Source of the DNA: CAVXEH01 sp963805305
GTDB lineage: Bacteria > Chloroflexota > Limnocylindria > QHBO01
DNA: 64,000 nucleotides
Reading direction: 5' to 3'
Assembly: GCA_963805305.1 (NCBI GenBank)
Contig: CAWDTM010000003.1
Location: forward strand, 62,001 to 126,000
The notes under the pieces are model-generated. The model was not told where the DNA came from. It saw only the letters and a program-made list of their open reading frames with translations, and ran no database searches. Shown piece by piece: positions 16,364-24,136 of this stretch; positions within the stretch are counted from its first letter, which is position 1; every line of letters begins with the position of its first letter. A program made the position numbers and the translations under genes.

Positions 16364-16705
16364 ATGTCGAACGTCCGTGAAGTCACCGACGCCACCTGGG
16401 ACGAGGTCGTTCTCAAGAACGACAAGCCGGTGGTGGTCGATTTCTGGGCCACCTGGTGCGGCCCCTGTCGGATGGTCGCCCCCGAGATCGAGAAGCTGGC
16501 GGAGAAGTACGAGGGCAAGGTCGACGTCGTGAAGCTCGATGTCGACGCGAACCCGCACACCGCCATGCACTACGGGATCATGAGCATCCCGACGGTGGCG
16601 ATGTTCTCCCCCGGCCAGCAGCCGCGCGCCGCGGTCGGGTTCCGTCCCCTCGAGCAGCTCGAGGTGGCCTTTGGCCTGGAGTCGCTGGCACAGCCATCCG
16701 CCTGA
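16364..16705 (+). CDS. trxA: thioredoxin
   Basis: 113 residues, one thioredoxin fold, cytosolic disulfide reductase. WCGPC supplies the redox cysteines (about 33 and 36), FWATWCGPCRMVAPEIEKL is the classical active-site helix, and the cis-proline block SIPTVAMFSPGQ follows. It starts 45 nt after the ArsR gene with GAAAGG 10 nt before its ATG, so the two form a probable operon ended by the hairpin at 16731. The nearby receiver/reductase-like fusion at 27.3 kb lacks redox cysteines and cannot be its ordinary reductase. Confidence 0.95.
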   Translation: MSNVREVTDATWDEVVLKNDKPVVVDFWATWCGPCRMVAPEIEKLAEKYEGKVDVVKLDVDANPHTAMHYGIMSIPTVAMFSPGQQPRAAVGFRPLEQLEVAFGLESLAQPSA

Positions 16706-16730
16706 GCCAATGACCATCGGCTGACGCCGA

Positions 16731-16766
16731 GAGAGGCATCCACCCCCGACGGGATGGATGCCTCTC
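16731..16766 (+). terminator. strong hairpin after trxA
   Basis: GAGAGGCATCCACCC (16731-16745) and GGGATGGATGCCTCTC (16751-16766) form a near-perfect 15-bp stem. There is no T-run; GCATTTGC follows. Confidence 0.7.
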
Positions 16767-16776
16767 GCATTTGCGG

Positions 16777-16782
16777 CATACT
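16777..16782 (+). promoter_or_regulatory. -10 box CATACT, leaderless-type
   Basis: CATACT ends 7 nt before GTG 16790, directly behind the trxA terminator. Confidence 0.5.
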
Positions 16783-16789
16783 GCCCGCC

Positions 16790-18868
16790 GTGAGGCGCTC
16801 CGTCACCGGCCGGCTGTTCGCCGTCGCGGCCGCGGTGCTGCTCGGGGGATTCGTGGTCGTCACGCCTCCCGCGGCCCGTGCCGCCGACACCGGACTCCAG
16901 ATCGTCACAGACACCCGCTATGCGGCGGTTCCCGCCGAGAAGCGCATCGCGGTGACGATCGACGCTGTCGCGACGAACACCACCCCGGACCCGCCGAACG
17001 GCCAGTACTACTACACGGCAGCGCGGTTCGCCGTCCAGCCGGGGGTGCGCGACGTGTCCGCCTCGAGCGGCGGTCGCACGCTCGTCTCGCGAATCGTTGA
17101 CAGCTCGTCGCAGTTCACGACCATCGAGGTCGCGTTCGGGCACGCGGTCTTCCATGCCCAGTCGATCAGCTTCGCGGTCTCGTTCGACATCACCGATCCG
17201 GGCGGCCGTCCGAACCGGGACGTCCGCGTGGCCGGGAGCCTGGTCGCCTTCCCGGTCTGGGCCTTCGGGACCGAGAACACGCCCGGCAGCACCGTGACCA
17301 TCGTCATCCCGGCCGGCTACACGGTGACGGTCGAGGCCGGCACCCTGACAACCACCACCGGGAGCGGCGGGACGACCGTCCTCTCGGCGTCGGCGATCCC
17401 CGACCCGTACTCCTTCTTCGCCTACATCACGGCCGAGCGACCCGGCGCCTATGCAGAGACGACGGCGCCCGTGGTCCTCCCGGAGGGGACCGTCTCCGTC
17501 CTGATCCGCGCGTGGGACGACGATCCCGATTGGGGCGCCCAGCTGACCACGCTGATGACCCGCGGCCTCCCTGTCCTGCGCAACCTCATCGGCGTCGCGT
17601 ACGAGGTCCATGGCGAGCTGAAGGTCGAGGAGGCGGCGACATCCCGGCTCGGCGACTACGCGGGCGTCTACAACGATGTCACCGAGACAATCGACGTGCG
17701 CTACGACACGGACGGCTACACCGCCCTCCACGAGGCGGCGCACACCTGGTTCAACACCAACCTCTTTCCCGATCGCTGGATCGGCGAGGCGTGGGCTGAG
17801 TACTACGGCGTCGCGGCCGGCAAGGAGATCGGTGCCGATGGCGACATCTTCACGCTCACGCCCGAGCTGCAGGCGGCGAAGATCCCGCTCAACGCGTGGG
17901 GGACCATCGGGAGCGAGCCGGCGAACACCGAGGACTACGCCTACGCCGCGAGCTACGAGCTCGCACAGCTGATCGCCGCACGCACGACCACCGCGGGCCT
18001 GCAGCACGTGTGGAGAGCGGCGTTTGGCGGCGAAAGCTCGTACCAGCCCGCACACGTCGTCGCCGGCGCCGCGCCGGAGAAGGGGGTTTCGGCGGACGCC
18101 GCCGGATGGCAGCGGCTCCTCGACCTGCTCGAGGAGCGGACCGGGAAGAACTACGACGACCTGTGGAGAACCTGGGTCGTGACCTCCGCGCAGGCCTCCC
18201 TGATGGATGCGCGGGTTGCGGCACGCGCGGAGTACGACCAGACGGTGACCTCCGCCGGCGACTGGCAGCTCCCCTACGAGGTGCGCTACACCCTGGGTGC
18301 CTGGGAGTTCCCCCAGGCCGATTCCCTCCTGACCGATGCCAAGGCGGTCCTCGCTGACCGGGCGCGGATCGAGAGCCAGGCGGCGACGCTCTCGCTCGGG
18401 GTCCCGGACACGCTGCAGTCGGCGTTCGAGGCGGGACCGACCTTCGACGTGGCGAAACGCGATGCGTCCGAGGAGCTCACCGCCCTGGCGGCGATCGGGT
18501 CCGCGACCGAGACCCTCAACCACGACCCCAGCCCGGTCGAGTGGGTCGGGCTGCTCTTCTCCAATCCCGGGCATGAGCTCGCCGCGGCGCGCTCTGCGTT
18601 CGCGGACGGACGGGCGACCGGCGCGACGGAGAGCGCCGATGCCGCGCGCGAGGAGCGGGATGGCGCCGCTGATGCCGGGCGGCTGCGGGTCGCCATTGCG
18701 GGCGGGTCGATCCTCGTCCTCGATGGGCTGGCCATGGGCGGCCTCGCGCTCCGCCGCAGCAGGCGCCGCGCCGTCCTCGCCCGTGCGAGCGCCCCGGTCA
18801 TTCCACCGCCGGAGCAGGCAGACCCCGGCCTCCCGCCCGGCGACGATCCGCCCGCGGCGGCCCCCTGA
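16790..18868 (+). CDS. membrane-anchored gluzincin metallopeptidase
   Basis: 692 residues. Signal peptide 1-32 (cleaved near ARAAD), a beta-rich N-terminal region, then HEAAH with His314 and His318 as zinc ligands and Glu315 as base. Exactly 18 residues later comes Glu337 in GEAWAEYY, i.e. the HExxH-x18-E arrangement of M1-type enzymes. The GxMEN aminopeptidase motif is not seen, so it may be an endopeptidase or M1-like relative. Near the C-terminus a helix (VAIAGGSILVLDGLAMGG) and basic RRSRRR anchor it outside the cell. The GTG start is set by the signal peptide and -10 box. Confidence 0.75.
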   Translation: MRRSVTGRLFAVAAAVLLGGFVVVTPPAARAADTGLQIVTDTRYAAVPAEKRIAVTIDAVATNTTPDPPNGQYYYTAARFAVQPGVRDVSASSGGRTLVSRIVDSSSQFTTIEVAFGHAVFHAQSISFAVSFDITDPGGRPNRDVRVAGSLVAFPVWAFGTENTPGSTVTIVIPAGYTVTVEAGTLTTTTGSGGTTVLSASAIPDPYSFFAYITAERPGAYAETTAPVVLPEGTVSVLIRAWDDDPDWGAQLTTLMTRGLPVLRNLIGVAYEVHGELKVEEAATSRLGDYAGVYNDVTETIDVRYDTDGYTALHEAAHTWFNTNLFPDRWIGEAWAEYYGVAAGKEIGADGDIFTLTPELQAAKIPLNAWGTIGSEPANTEDYAYAASYELAQLIAARTTTAGLQHVWRAAFGGESSYQPAHVVAGAAPEKGVSADAAGWQRLLDLLEERTGKNYDDLWRTWVVTSAQASLMDARVAARAEYDQTVTSAGDWQLPYEVRYTLGAWEFPQADSLLTDAKAVLADRARIESQAATLSLGVPDTLQSAFEAGPTFDVAKRDASEELTALAAIGSATETLNHDPSPVEWVGLLFSNPGHELAAARSAFADGRATGATESADAAREERDGAADAGRLRVAIAGGSILVLDGLAMGGLALRRSRRRAVLARASAPVIPPPEQADPGLPPGDDPPAAAP

Positions 18869-18902
18869 CATACGTCGGCTCGCCTGATCCGTGGGACCCC
18901 GC

Positions 18903-18908
18903 TACCCT
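18903..18908 (+). promoter_or_regulatory. -10 box TACCCT
   Basis: TACCCT ends 9 nt before GTG 18918 and supports that start. Confidence 0.4.
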
Positions 18909-18917
18909 GTGCCCACC

Positions 18918-20264
18918 GTGACCTCCCGCACCATCAATCGTTCGATCGCCGCGGTGCTGATCGGGACCTTCACCCTGCGCTTCTCGACCGGGCTGACCGG
19001 GACGATGCTCGGAACGTACCTCGCCCGATTCCCCGAGCACCAGGGTCCCGTGATCAGCGGCCTCGAGAACGGGGTCCTCGTGGCGCTCTATTTCGCCTCC
19101 GAGCTCGCTCTGTCGCCGGTCTTCGGCGTGCTTTCCGACCGCCTCGGGTCGCACCGGGTCATGCAGTGGGGTCCGGTGTTCGGAGCCATCGCGGTCGTGA
19201 TGACCTCTGTCAGTACCCACTCCGTCATCCTGGGTCTCCTGCCCGGCATTGCGATCCTCGTCTGGCTCGGCGCCACGCGGTTCCTGGAGGGCGCCGCTGC
19301 GGGCGCCAGCATCCCCTCCATCCTCGGGTACATCGCCACCGTCAGCTCCGGTGACGAGGGCCTGCGCGGCCGCGTCGTGTCCCGCTTCGAAGCCGCGACG
19401 CTGGCCGGGCTGGGCATCGGCGTGGTCGCCGGTCCCGCGTTGTTTGGCGCCATCGGACCGGTCGCCTTCCTGCTCAACGCTGGCGTGTACGCCGCGTCGT
19501 TCGCCATCTATCACTGGGGGGTCGCCGAGCTCCCGGACCAGCCCGTGGAGCGGCACCCCGAGCCCCGGCGCCGGTTCGACCCGGCTGCGTACCTGACCCT
19601 CCTGCGCAGCGGAGCGCTGTGGCTGCTGGCCCCCACCTGGATTGCCCTCAACGCCGTCATCGGCTCCTGGACAAGCCAGGCCGTGTTCACCCTGGTCAAG
19701 GAGAAGAACGCGCGCTTCCCGACCCAGATGCTGAACGGCGGCGTGGATCCCGTCGTGGTCTCGGTGGCGGCAGCCATCGGGCTCATCGTCTTCCTCGCCG
19801 GGCTCGTGTTCTGGGGTAACCGCTTCAAGCGCTTCCGGCGCACCACGATCATCGGCTTCGGCATCGGCGGCGGCTTCGTCATGGCGCTCGGCATCGCGGG
19901 CGTGAACCACAGCGACTCTCTCGGATGGCCGCTGCTTGCCGGTTTGGGCGCGCTGCTGCTGAGCGGCCTTTTCGTGCTGGCCGGCGCGACGCCGGCCGCG
20001 CTGGGCCTGCTGGCCGATATCACCGAGGCTCACCCCGACGATCGCGGCGCGATGATGGGCCTCTACTCGGTCTTCCTGGGGACCGGGCAGATCATCGGCG
20101 GCCTCACGGCCGGGTTCGCCGCGGATCTGATGGGGTTCGACGGCATCGTCGTGGTGAGTATCGGGCTGCTCGCCATCGCCCTGGTGCCGCTGGGTCAGCT
20201 GCGCCTGTCGGAGCACATCGTGGACGCCCACGCCGAGGCGGGGCGCAGACGCATCCTCAGCTGA
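18918..20264 (+). CDS. MFS transporter
   Basis: 448 residues with about 12 hydrophobic segments and the loop motif GVLSDRLGSHR between helices 2 and 3 that marks the major facilitator superfamily. The large middle loop around residues 195-210 is Pro/Arg-rich. Substrate is unknown; the sequence resembles drug/metabolite antiporters rather than sugar symporters. I use GTG 18918 rather than the start 9 codons upstream because of the TACCCT box. It lies 49 nt after the gluzincin gene and 29 nt before proS. Confidence 0.85.
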   Translation: MTSRTINRSIAAVLIGTFTLRFSTGLTGTMLGTYLARFPEHQGPVISGLENGVLVALYFASELALSPVFGVLSDRLGSHRVMQWGPVFGAIAVVMTSVSTHSVILGLLPGIAILVWLGATRFLEGAAAGASIPSILGYIATVSSGDEGLRGRVVSRFEAATLAGLGIGVVAGPALFGAIGPVAFLLNAGVYAASFAIYHWGVAELPDQPVERHPEPRRRFDPAAYLTLLRSGALWLLAPTWIALNAVIGSWTSQAVFTLVKEKNARFPTQMLNGGVDPVVVSVAAAIGLIVFLAGLVFWGNRFKRFRRTTIIGFGIGGGFVMALGIAGVNHSDSLGWPLLAGLGALLLSGLFVLAGATPAALGLLADITEAHPDDRGAMMGLYSVFLGTGQIIGGLTAGFAADLMGFDGIVVVSIGLLAIALVPLGQLRLSEHIVDAHAEAGRRRILS

Positions 20265-20277
20265 CGTCCGGCTCCGG

Positions 20278-20283
20278 TATCCT
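20278..20283 (+). promoter_or_regulatory. -10 box TATCCT
   Basis: TATCCT ends 10 nt before the proS ATG. Confidence 0.4.
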
Positions 20284-20293
20284 TCGCAGACCC

Positions 20294-21988
20294 ATGCGCC
20301 TTTCGCAGCTCTTCTTCACGACCCTGCGCGACGACCCTGCCGACGCGGAGATGGCATCCCATCGGCTGCTCGTGCGCGCGGGGTACGTGCGACAGCTGGG
20401 CTCCGGCATCTATTCGCTCCTGCCCCTGGGCTGGAAGGTGAGCCGCAACGTCGAGCAGATCATCCGCGAGGTGATGGACGGCATCGGCTGCCAGGAGATG
20501 GAGATGCCGGTGGTGCACCCCGCCGACCTGTGGCGAGAGTCGGGGCGCTACCAGAAGATCGGCCCGGAGATGGTCCGCTTCAAGGATCGGGGCGGACGCG
20601 ACATGGTCCTCGCCATGACCCACGAGGAGGTCGTGGCCGATCTGCTGCGCGACATGGTGTCCAGCTACCGGCAGCTGCCGCTGCTGCTCTACCACTTCCA
20701 GACCAAGTTCCGCGACGAGCCCCGCTCGCGGGGAGGGCTGATCCGGGTCCGCGAGTTCGTCATGAAGGACTCGTACAGCTGTGACCGCGACTTCGCGGGC
20801 CTGGACGTCAGCTACCAGAAGCACTACGACGCCTACACCCGGATCTTCCAACGCCTGGGCCTGGAGGCCGTTCCCGTCGGCGCCGATGTCGGCATCATGG
20901 GCGGGTCCCTCGCCCACGAGTTCATGGTCCTCAACGAGTGGGGCGAGGACACCCTGGTCCTGTGCGAGCGCGGCGACTTCGCCGCGAACCAGCAGATCGC
21001 GACGGTCGGCAAGCCCGAACCAGCGGCGGAGAAGCCGATGGCGGTTGAGGAGGTCGCGACGCCCGGCACCGCGACGATCGCCGACCTGGCCGCCTTCCTG
21101 GAGATCGGACCGGAGCGGACGGCCAAGGCCGCCTTCTTCGTGGCCGGCGACGGGCGCCTGATCACCGCCATCGTGCGCGGCGACTACGAGGTCAACGAGA
21201 CGAAGCTGGCGAACGCCGTGAAGGCCACGGCGCTCCGCCCGGCCACTGTGGAGGAGATCCGTGCGGCGGGGATGGAGCCGGGCTACGGGTCGCCAGTGGG
21301 AGCGCACGACACCGTGGTCGTGGTGGACGACCTGGCGGCGCGCTCCCCGAACCTCGTGGCGGGAGCGAATCGCCCCGGGTTCCACCTGCGCAACGTGAAT
21401 GTTGGGCGCGACTTCAGCCCGGACATGACCATCGACATCGTGAACGCGCGGGCCGGCGACCCCTGCCCGGCGTGCGGTGCGCCGGTCATCCTGCGCAACG
21501 GGATCGAGGTCGGCAACATCTTCAAGCTCGGCACGGACTTCGCCATCCCCATGGGTGCCACCTACCTGGGCGAGGACGGGGAGCGACATCCCATCGTGAT
21601 GGGGTCATACGGGATCGGCCTGGGGCGCGCCGTGGCCTGCATCGTGGAGGCGCACCACGACGAGAAGGGAATCGCCTGGCCCGAGGCAGTGGCGCCCTAC
21701 GCTGCGCACATCGTCACCGTCGGGGCCGGACGTGATGCGGCCGTGCTGGAGGCCGCGGAGGGGCTGTACACACGCCTCGCGGATGCCGGCATCGAGGTGC
21801 TCTACGACGACCGCGATGAGTCGCCGGGGGTGAAGTTCACCGACGCCGAACTCCTGGGCATGCCGCGCATCATCACCATCTCGCCGCGTTCGCTCGCGGC
21901 CGGGGGTGCCGAGGTGACGGTCCGCGCCACCGGCGAGCGCTCGGTCATGCCCATCGCGGAGGTCGAGGCGGCGCTCGCCGCCCGCTGA
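20294..21988 (+). CDS. proS: prolyl-tRNA synthetase, bacterial type
   Basis: 564 residues, the full length of the bacterial (E. coli-like) ProRS with an editing insertion between class II motifs 2 and 3. Start MRLSQLFFTTLRDDP is classical. Motif 2 is visible in TKFRDEPRSRGGLIRVREF, motif 3 in GSYGIGLGRAVACIVE, and the anticodon-binding domain begins near 470. A zinc-like cysteine pair CPACGAP occurs in the insertion. It charges tRNA(Pro) and is a cytosolic housekeeping enzyme. No T-box is seen in front of it, in contrast to trpB2. Confidence 0.97.
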   Translation: MRLSQLFFTTLRDDPADAEMASHRLLVRAGYVRQLGSGIYSLLPLGWKVSRNVEQIIREVMDGIGCQEMEMPVVHPADLWRESGRYQKIGPEMVRFKDRGGRDMVLAMTHEEVVADLLRDMVSSYRQLPLLLYHFQTKFRDEPRSRGGLIRVREFVMKDSYSCDRDFAGLDVSYQKHYDAYTRIFQRLGLEAVPVGADVGIMGGSLAHEFMVLNEWGEDTLVLCERGDFAANQQIATVGKPEPAAEKPMAVEEVATPGTATIADLAAFLEIGPERTAKAAFFVAGDGRLITAIVRGDYEVNETKLANAVKATALRPATVEEIRAAGMEPGYGSPVGAHDTVVVVDDLAARSPNLVAGANRPGFHLRNVNVGRDFSPDMTIDIVNARAGDPCPACGAPVILRNGIEVGNIFKLGTDFAIPMGATYLGEDGERHPIVMGSYGIGLGRAVACIVEAHHDEKGIAWPEAVAPYAAHIVTVGAGRDAAVLEAAEGLYTRLADAGIEVLYDDRDESPGVKFTDAELLGMPRIITISPRSLAAGGAEVTVRATGERSVMPIAEVEAALAAR

Positions 21989-21990
21989 GG

Positions 21991-22251
21991 GTGGCTCCCT
22001 CGCGGCCATCGGCGCTGGACCCCGGCCTGACACACCCAACCTATGGGCGGCCGGACGGCGGCTGGTCCCCCGCCCTCCTGCAGACGCTCGCCGCCGCGTT
22101 CGATACGCTGGCCCCCATGCCCCCTGAGGCGGCGCTTCGTCGCGCGCGGCTGGCGGCAGAGACGCTCGACGCCGTGGCGGATCCGGGTGAGACCGCGAGG
22201 CGGCGCCGGATCCGGCGTGAATCCCATGCTGACCGTCATGGTTCTGGCTGA
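21991..22251 (+). CDS. doubtful small ORF after proS
   Basis: 86 codons opening with GTG 2 nt after the proS stop. The middle part (PALLQTLAAAFDTLAPMPPEAALRR would read as an amphipathic helical region) looks protein-like, but the C-terminal third is almost only Arg/Ser/His and resembles out-of-frame GC-rich translation. No family is recognised. Together with 22252-22373 it fills a 385-bp gap between proS and a MarR gene, in which I see no other feature than the MarR promoter. Confidence 0.2.
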   Translation: MAPSRPSALDPGLTHPTYGRPDGGWSPALLQTLAAAFDTLAPMPPEAALRRARLAAETLDAVADPGETARRRRIRRESHADRHGSG

Positions 22252-22358
22252 CCGCGTCGCGGAAAGCGTGCGCTCCACCACCTGACGAGTCCGGTAGCAT
22301 ATGCCCGTCGGCCCGCCCAATCGGGACCAAGGACCCTGCGATGGGGCAATCATTTCCC

Positions 22359-22364
22359 TAGGCT
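22359..22364 (+). promoter_or_regulatory. -10 box TAGGCT
   Basis: TAGGCT ends 9 nt before ATG 22374. Confidence 0.4.
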
Positions 22365-22373
22365 CTGGAGAGC

Positions 22374-22814
22374 ATGACCGACCAACGCATCCTCGAGGCG
22401 ATCGACGAGCTCGCACTTGCCCTCGTGGCCGTCACGGCCCGCGCGCTCAGCGAGGCGGTGAACGACCTGGACCTGACCCTGAGCCAGTGGCGCGTGCTGG
22501 TGGTCATCGGCCAGCGCAAGCGGCCTCTCCGTGTCGGCGAGATCGCGACCCGGATCGAGGCGTCGCTGCCCTCGACGAGCCGTATCCTGCGGCGGCTCGA
22601 GCGTCGCGGGCTGATCAGCACCCGCCGCGATGAGCGGGATCGGCGCGCAACACTGGTGCGGCTGACCGCCGCTGGCGTGAGCGCCCGCCGCAAGGTGATG
22701 CAGTCGCGGCAGCGATCGGTGGCCGCGGCCCTGGCCAACGGGGTGAGCCCCCTGCCCGCCACCCTGGTCGATGGCATCGAGGCCATCGTTCGAGCGCTGT
22801 CCCCCCTCAGCTGA
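22374..22814 (+). CDS. MarR-family regulator
   Basis: 146 residues with the MarR dimer fold: LTLSQWRVLVVIGQ (helix 2), RVGEIATRIEASLPSTSRILRRLERRGLI would be the helix-turn-helix, and the wing carries the signature DERDRRATLVRLT. No cysteine in the OhrR position, so the ligand is probably an aromatic or lipophilic compound. Its nearest neighbours are the converging LLM/DUF427 genes and proS. No obvious target gene diverges from it, so autoregulation or a distant target is likely. Confidence 0.9.
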   Translation: MTDQRILEAIDELALALVAVTARALSEAVNDLDLTLSQWRVLVVIGQRKRPLRVGEIATRIEASLPSTSRILRRLERRGLISTRRDERDRRATLVRLTAAGVSARRKVMQSRQRSVAAALANGVSPLPATLVDGIEAIVRALSPLS

Positions 22815-22832
22815 GCGCGACCCCGACATCCA

Positions 22833-23714
22833 TCAGCGCAGCTGCGGGACCACCTCGGCACCCACCCGCTCCAGCCGCGAGAGGTCCGCGATCCCGCGCA
22901 CCCCGAAGATGATGTGCTGGGCGCCGGCCTCTGCCAGCCCACCGAACCGCTCCACCACCTGGCTCGGCGATTCGCGGTCGAGGTCCACCTGCTGGAGTGT
23001 GCTGCGCTCGATCTCCTCGTAGGGACGGCCGATCCGCTCGCAGTGCTCGCGAAGGACCGCGTACTTGTGCGCGATGCGCTCGGGATCCCCGAAGACGTTG
23101 GTCGCGTCCGCGTACTCCGCCACCAGCCGCAGGGTCTTCTGCTCCCCGCCGCCGCCGATCATGATCGGGATGCGAGGCCGGCTGAGTGCCTGCGGCGAGT
23201 TGAGCAGGCGGGTGGCGGTGACGTGCCTGCCCTCGAATCGCCCCTCGCTCCCCCGCTCGGCGCGCCACATCTCGTGCGCGTACTGCAGCGTCTCGGAGAG
23301 CATCTCGAAGCGTTCCTTCAGCGGCGGGAACCCGAAGCCCAGCCCCGTCGATTCCTCCTCGTTCCAGGCGGCACCGATGCCGAACCAGGCGCGGCCCCCG
23401 GAAAGGACGTCGAGGGTGGTGGTGGCCTTCACCCACAGAGCGGGGTTGCGGTAGTGGATGCCTCCCACCATGAGCCCCAGGCGGGCGCGCTTCGAGTGGG
23501 CGGCCATGTAGCCCAGGGCCGTGAACCCCTCCAGCATCGGCTCTTCGGGCGGCCCGATACCGCGGATCTGGAAGAAGTGGTCCATGACCCAGATCGAGTC
23601 GAAGCCGATCTCGTCTGCGGTCTCCACGATGCGGGCAAGGGTCGGCGCAATCGCCTCGCCGCCGCCGGGCCAGGTGAAGTTGTTGATCTGCAGCCCGATC
23701 TTGAGCCCGCTCAT
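22833..23714 (-). CDS. LLM-class F420-dependent oxidoreductase
   Basis: 293 residues of the luciferase-like monooxygenase superfamily (TIM barrel). Key blocks: WVMDHFFQI near 38-46, GLMVGGIHYRNPALWVKATTTLD (residues about 78-100 region) and LSGGRAWFGIGAAWNEEE, which is typical of F420-type members; PIMIGGGGEQKTL binds the cofactor phosphate. Substrate is unknown. Start MSGLKIGLQINNF overlaps the stop of the DUF427 gene by 4 nt (ATGA), so both are translated together. The TIM-barrel core is complete. Confidence 0.9.
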   Translation of the reverse strand: MSGLKIGLQINNFTWPGGGEAIAPTLARIVETADEIGFDSIWVMDHFFQIRGIGPPEEPMLEGFTALGYMAAHSKRARLGLMVGGIHYRNPALWVKATTTLDVLSGGRAWFGIGAAWNEEESTGLGFGFPPLKERFEMLSETLQYAHEMWRAERGSEGRFEGRHVTATRLLNSPQALSRPRIPIMIGGGGEQKTLRLVAEYADATNVFGDPERIAHKYAVLREHCERIGRPYEEIERSTLQQVDLDRESPSQVVERFGGLAEAGAQHIIFGVRGIADLSRLERVGAEVVPQLR

Positions 23715-24001
23715 CGCTCGACCTCGACGCCGTGCCAGAACGCCACGTAGCCCTCGACCCGCTTCGCCTCGGGAAGGGTCTCGGGGTAGTACCAGGCGGC
23801 GTCGGCGTTGACCGCGTCGTCCACCACCACGTCGTAGTAGCTGGCGGTGCCTTTCCAGCCGCACACCGTGTGCGTCGCCGACGGACGGAGGAGCTCCGAC
23901 TGCACGGCGTCTGGCGGGAAGTAGACGTTCCCTTCGACGATCTCGATGGCGGCGGCGTCGGCTTCGGCCAGGACGGCGTCCTTCCAGGTGGCGCGTGGCA
24001 T
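23711..24001 (-). CDS. DUF427 protein
   Basis: 96 residues, a single DUF427 beta-barrel. The conserved features are YFPPDAVQSELL, the TVCGWKGTASYYDV block (Cys-Gly-Trp-Lys-Gly) and AWYYPETLPEA. Members are small cytosolic proteins of undefined biochemistry. It is translationally coupled to the F420-type oxidoreductase, so it may act in the same unknown pathway. GAGGAG precedes the ATG by 8 nt. The terminator of trpB2 ends about 85 nt upstream. Confidence 0.85.
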   Translation of the reverse strand: MPRATWKDAVLAEADAAAIEIVEGNVYFPPDAVQSELLRPSATHTVCGWKGTASYYDVVVDDAVNADAAWYYPETLPEAKRVEGYVAFWHGVEVER

Positions 24002-24085
24002 TCGGCAGCTCCTCGATGACATCGACCGGTGGTCGCGGGTTGGTTGCTGCGACAAGTATGCGCCGATGTCGCTGCCGTCGCGAAC

Positions 24086-24113
24086 GGGGCGGCCCGGACA
24101 CGTGGGCCGCCCC
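24086..24113 (-). terminator. terminator hairpin of trpB2
   Basis: GGGGCGGCCC (24086-24095) and GGGCCGCCCC (24104-24113) form a perfect 10-bp stem with an 8-nt loop, 23 nt past the trpB2 stop. No U-tract follows. Confidence 0.65.
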
Positions 24114-24136
24114 GCCCAGGACCCCCCGGCGCCCGA

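Noticed and set aside
16031..18871. Very long open frame (over 900 codons) on the minus strand opposite the ArsR, trxA and gluzincin genes
   Set aside because: High GC content keeps the antisense phase free of stops. Its translation is Arg/Gly/His-rich with no motifs, while the plus strand holds clear families.
21605..22416. Minus-strand frames across the end of proS and the following gap
   Set aside because: Composition is Arg/Pro/Ser-rich, the frames cover proS antisense, and there is no start signal.
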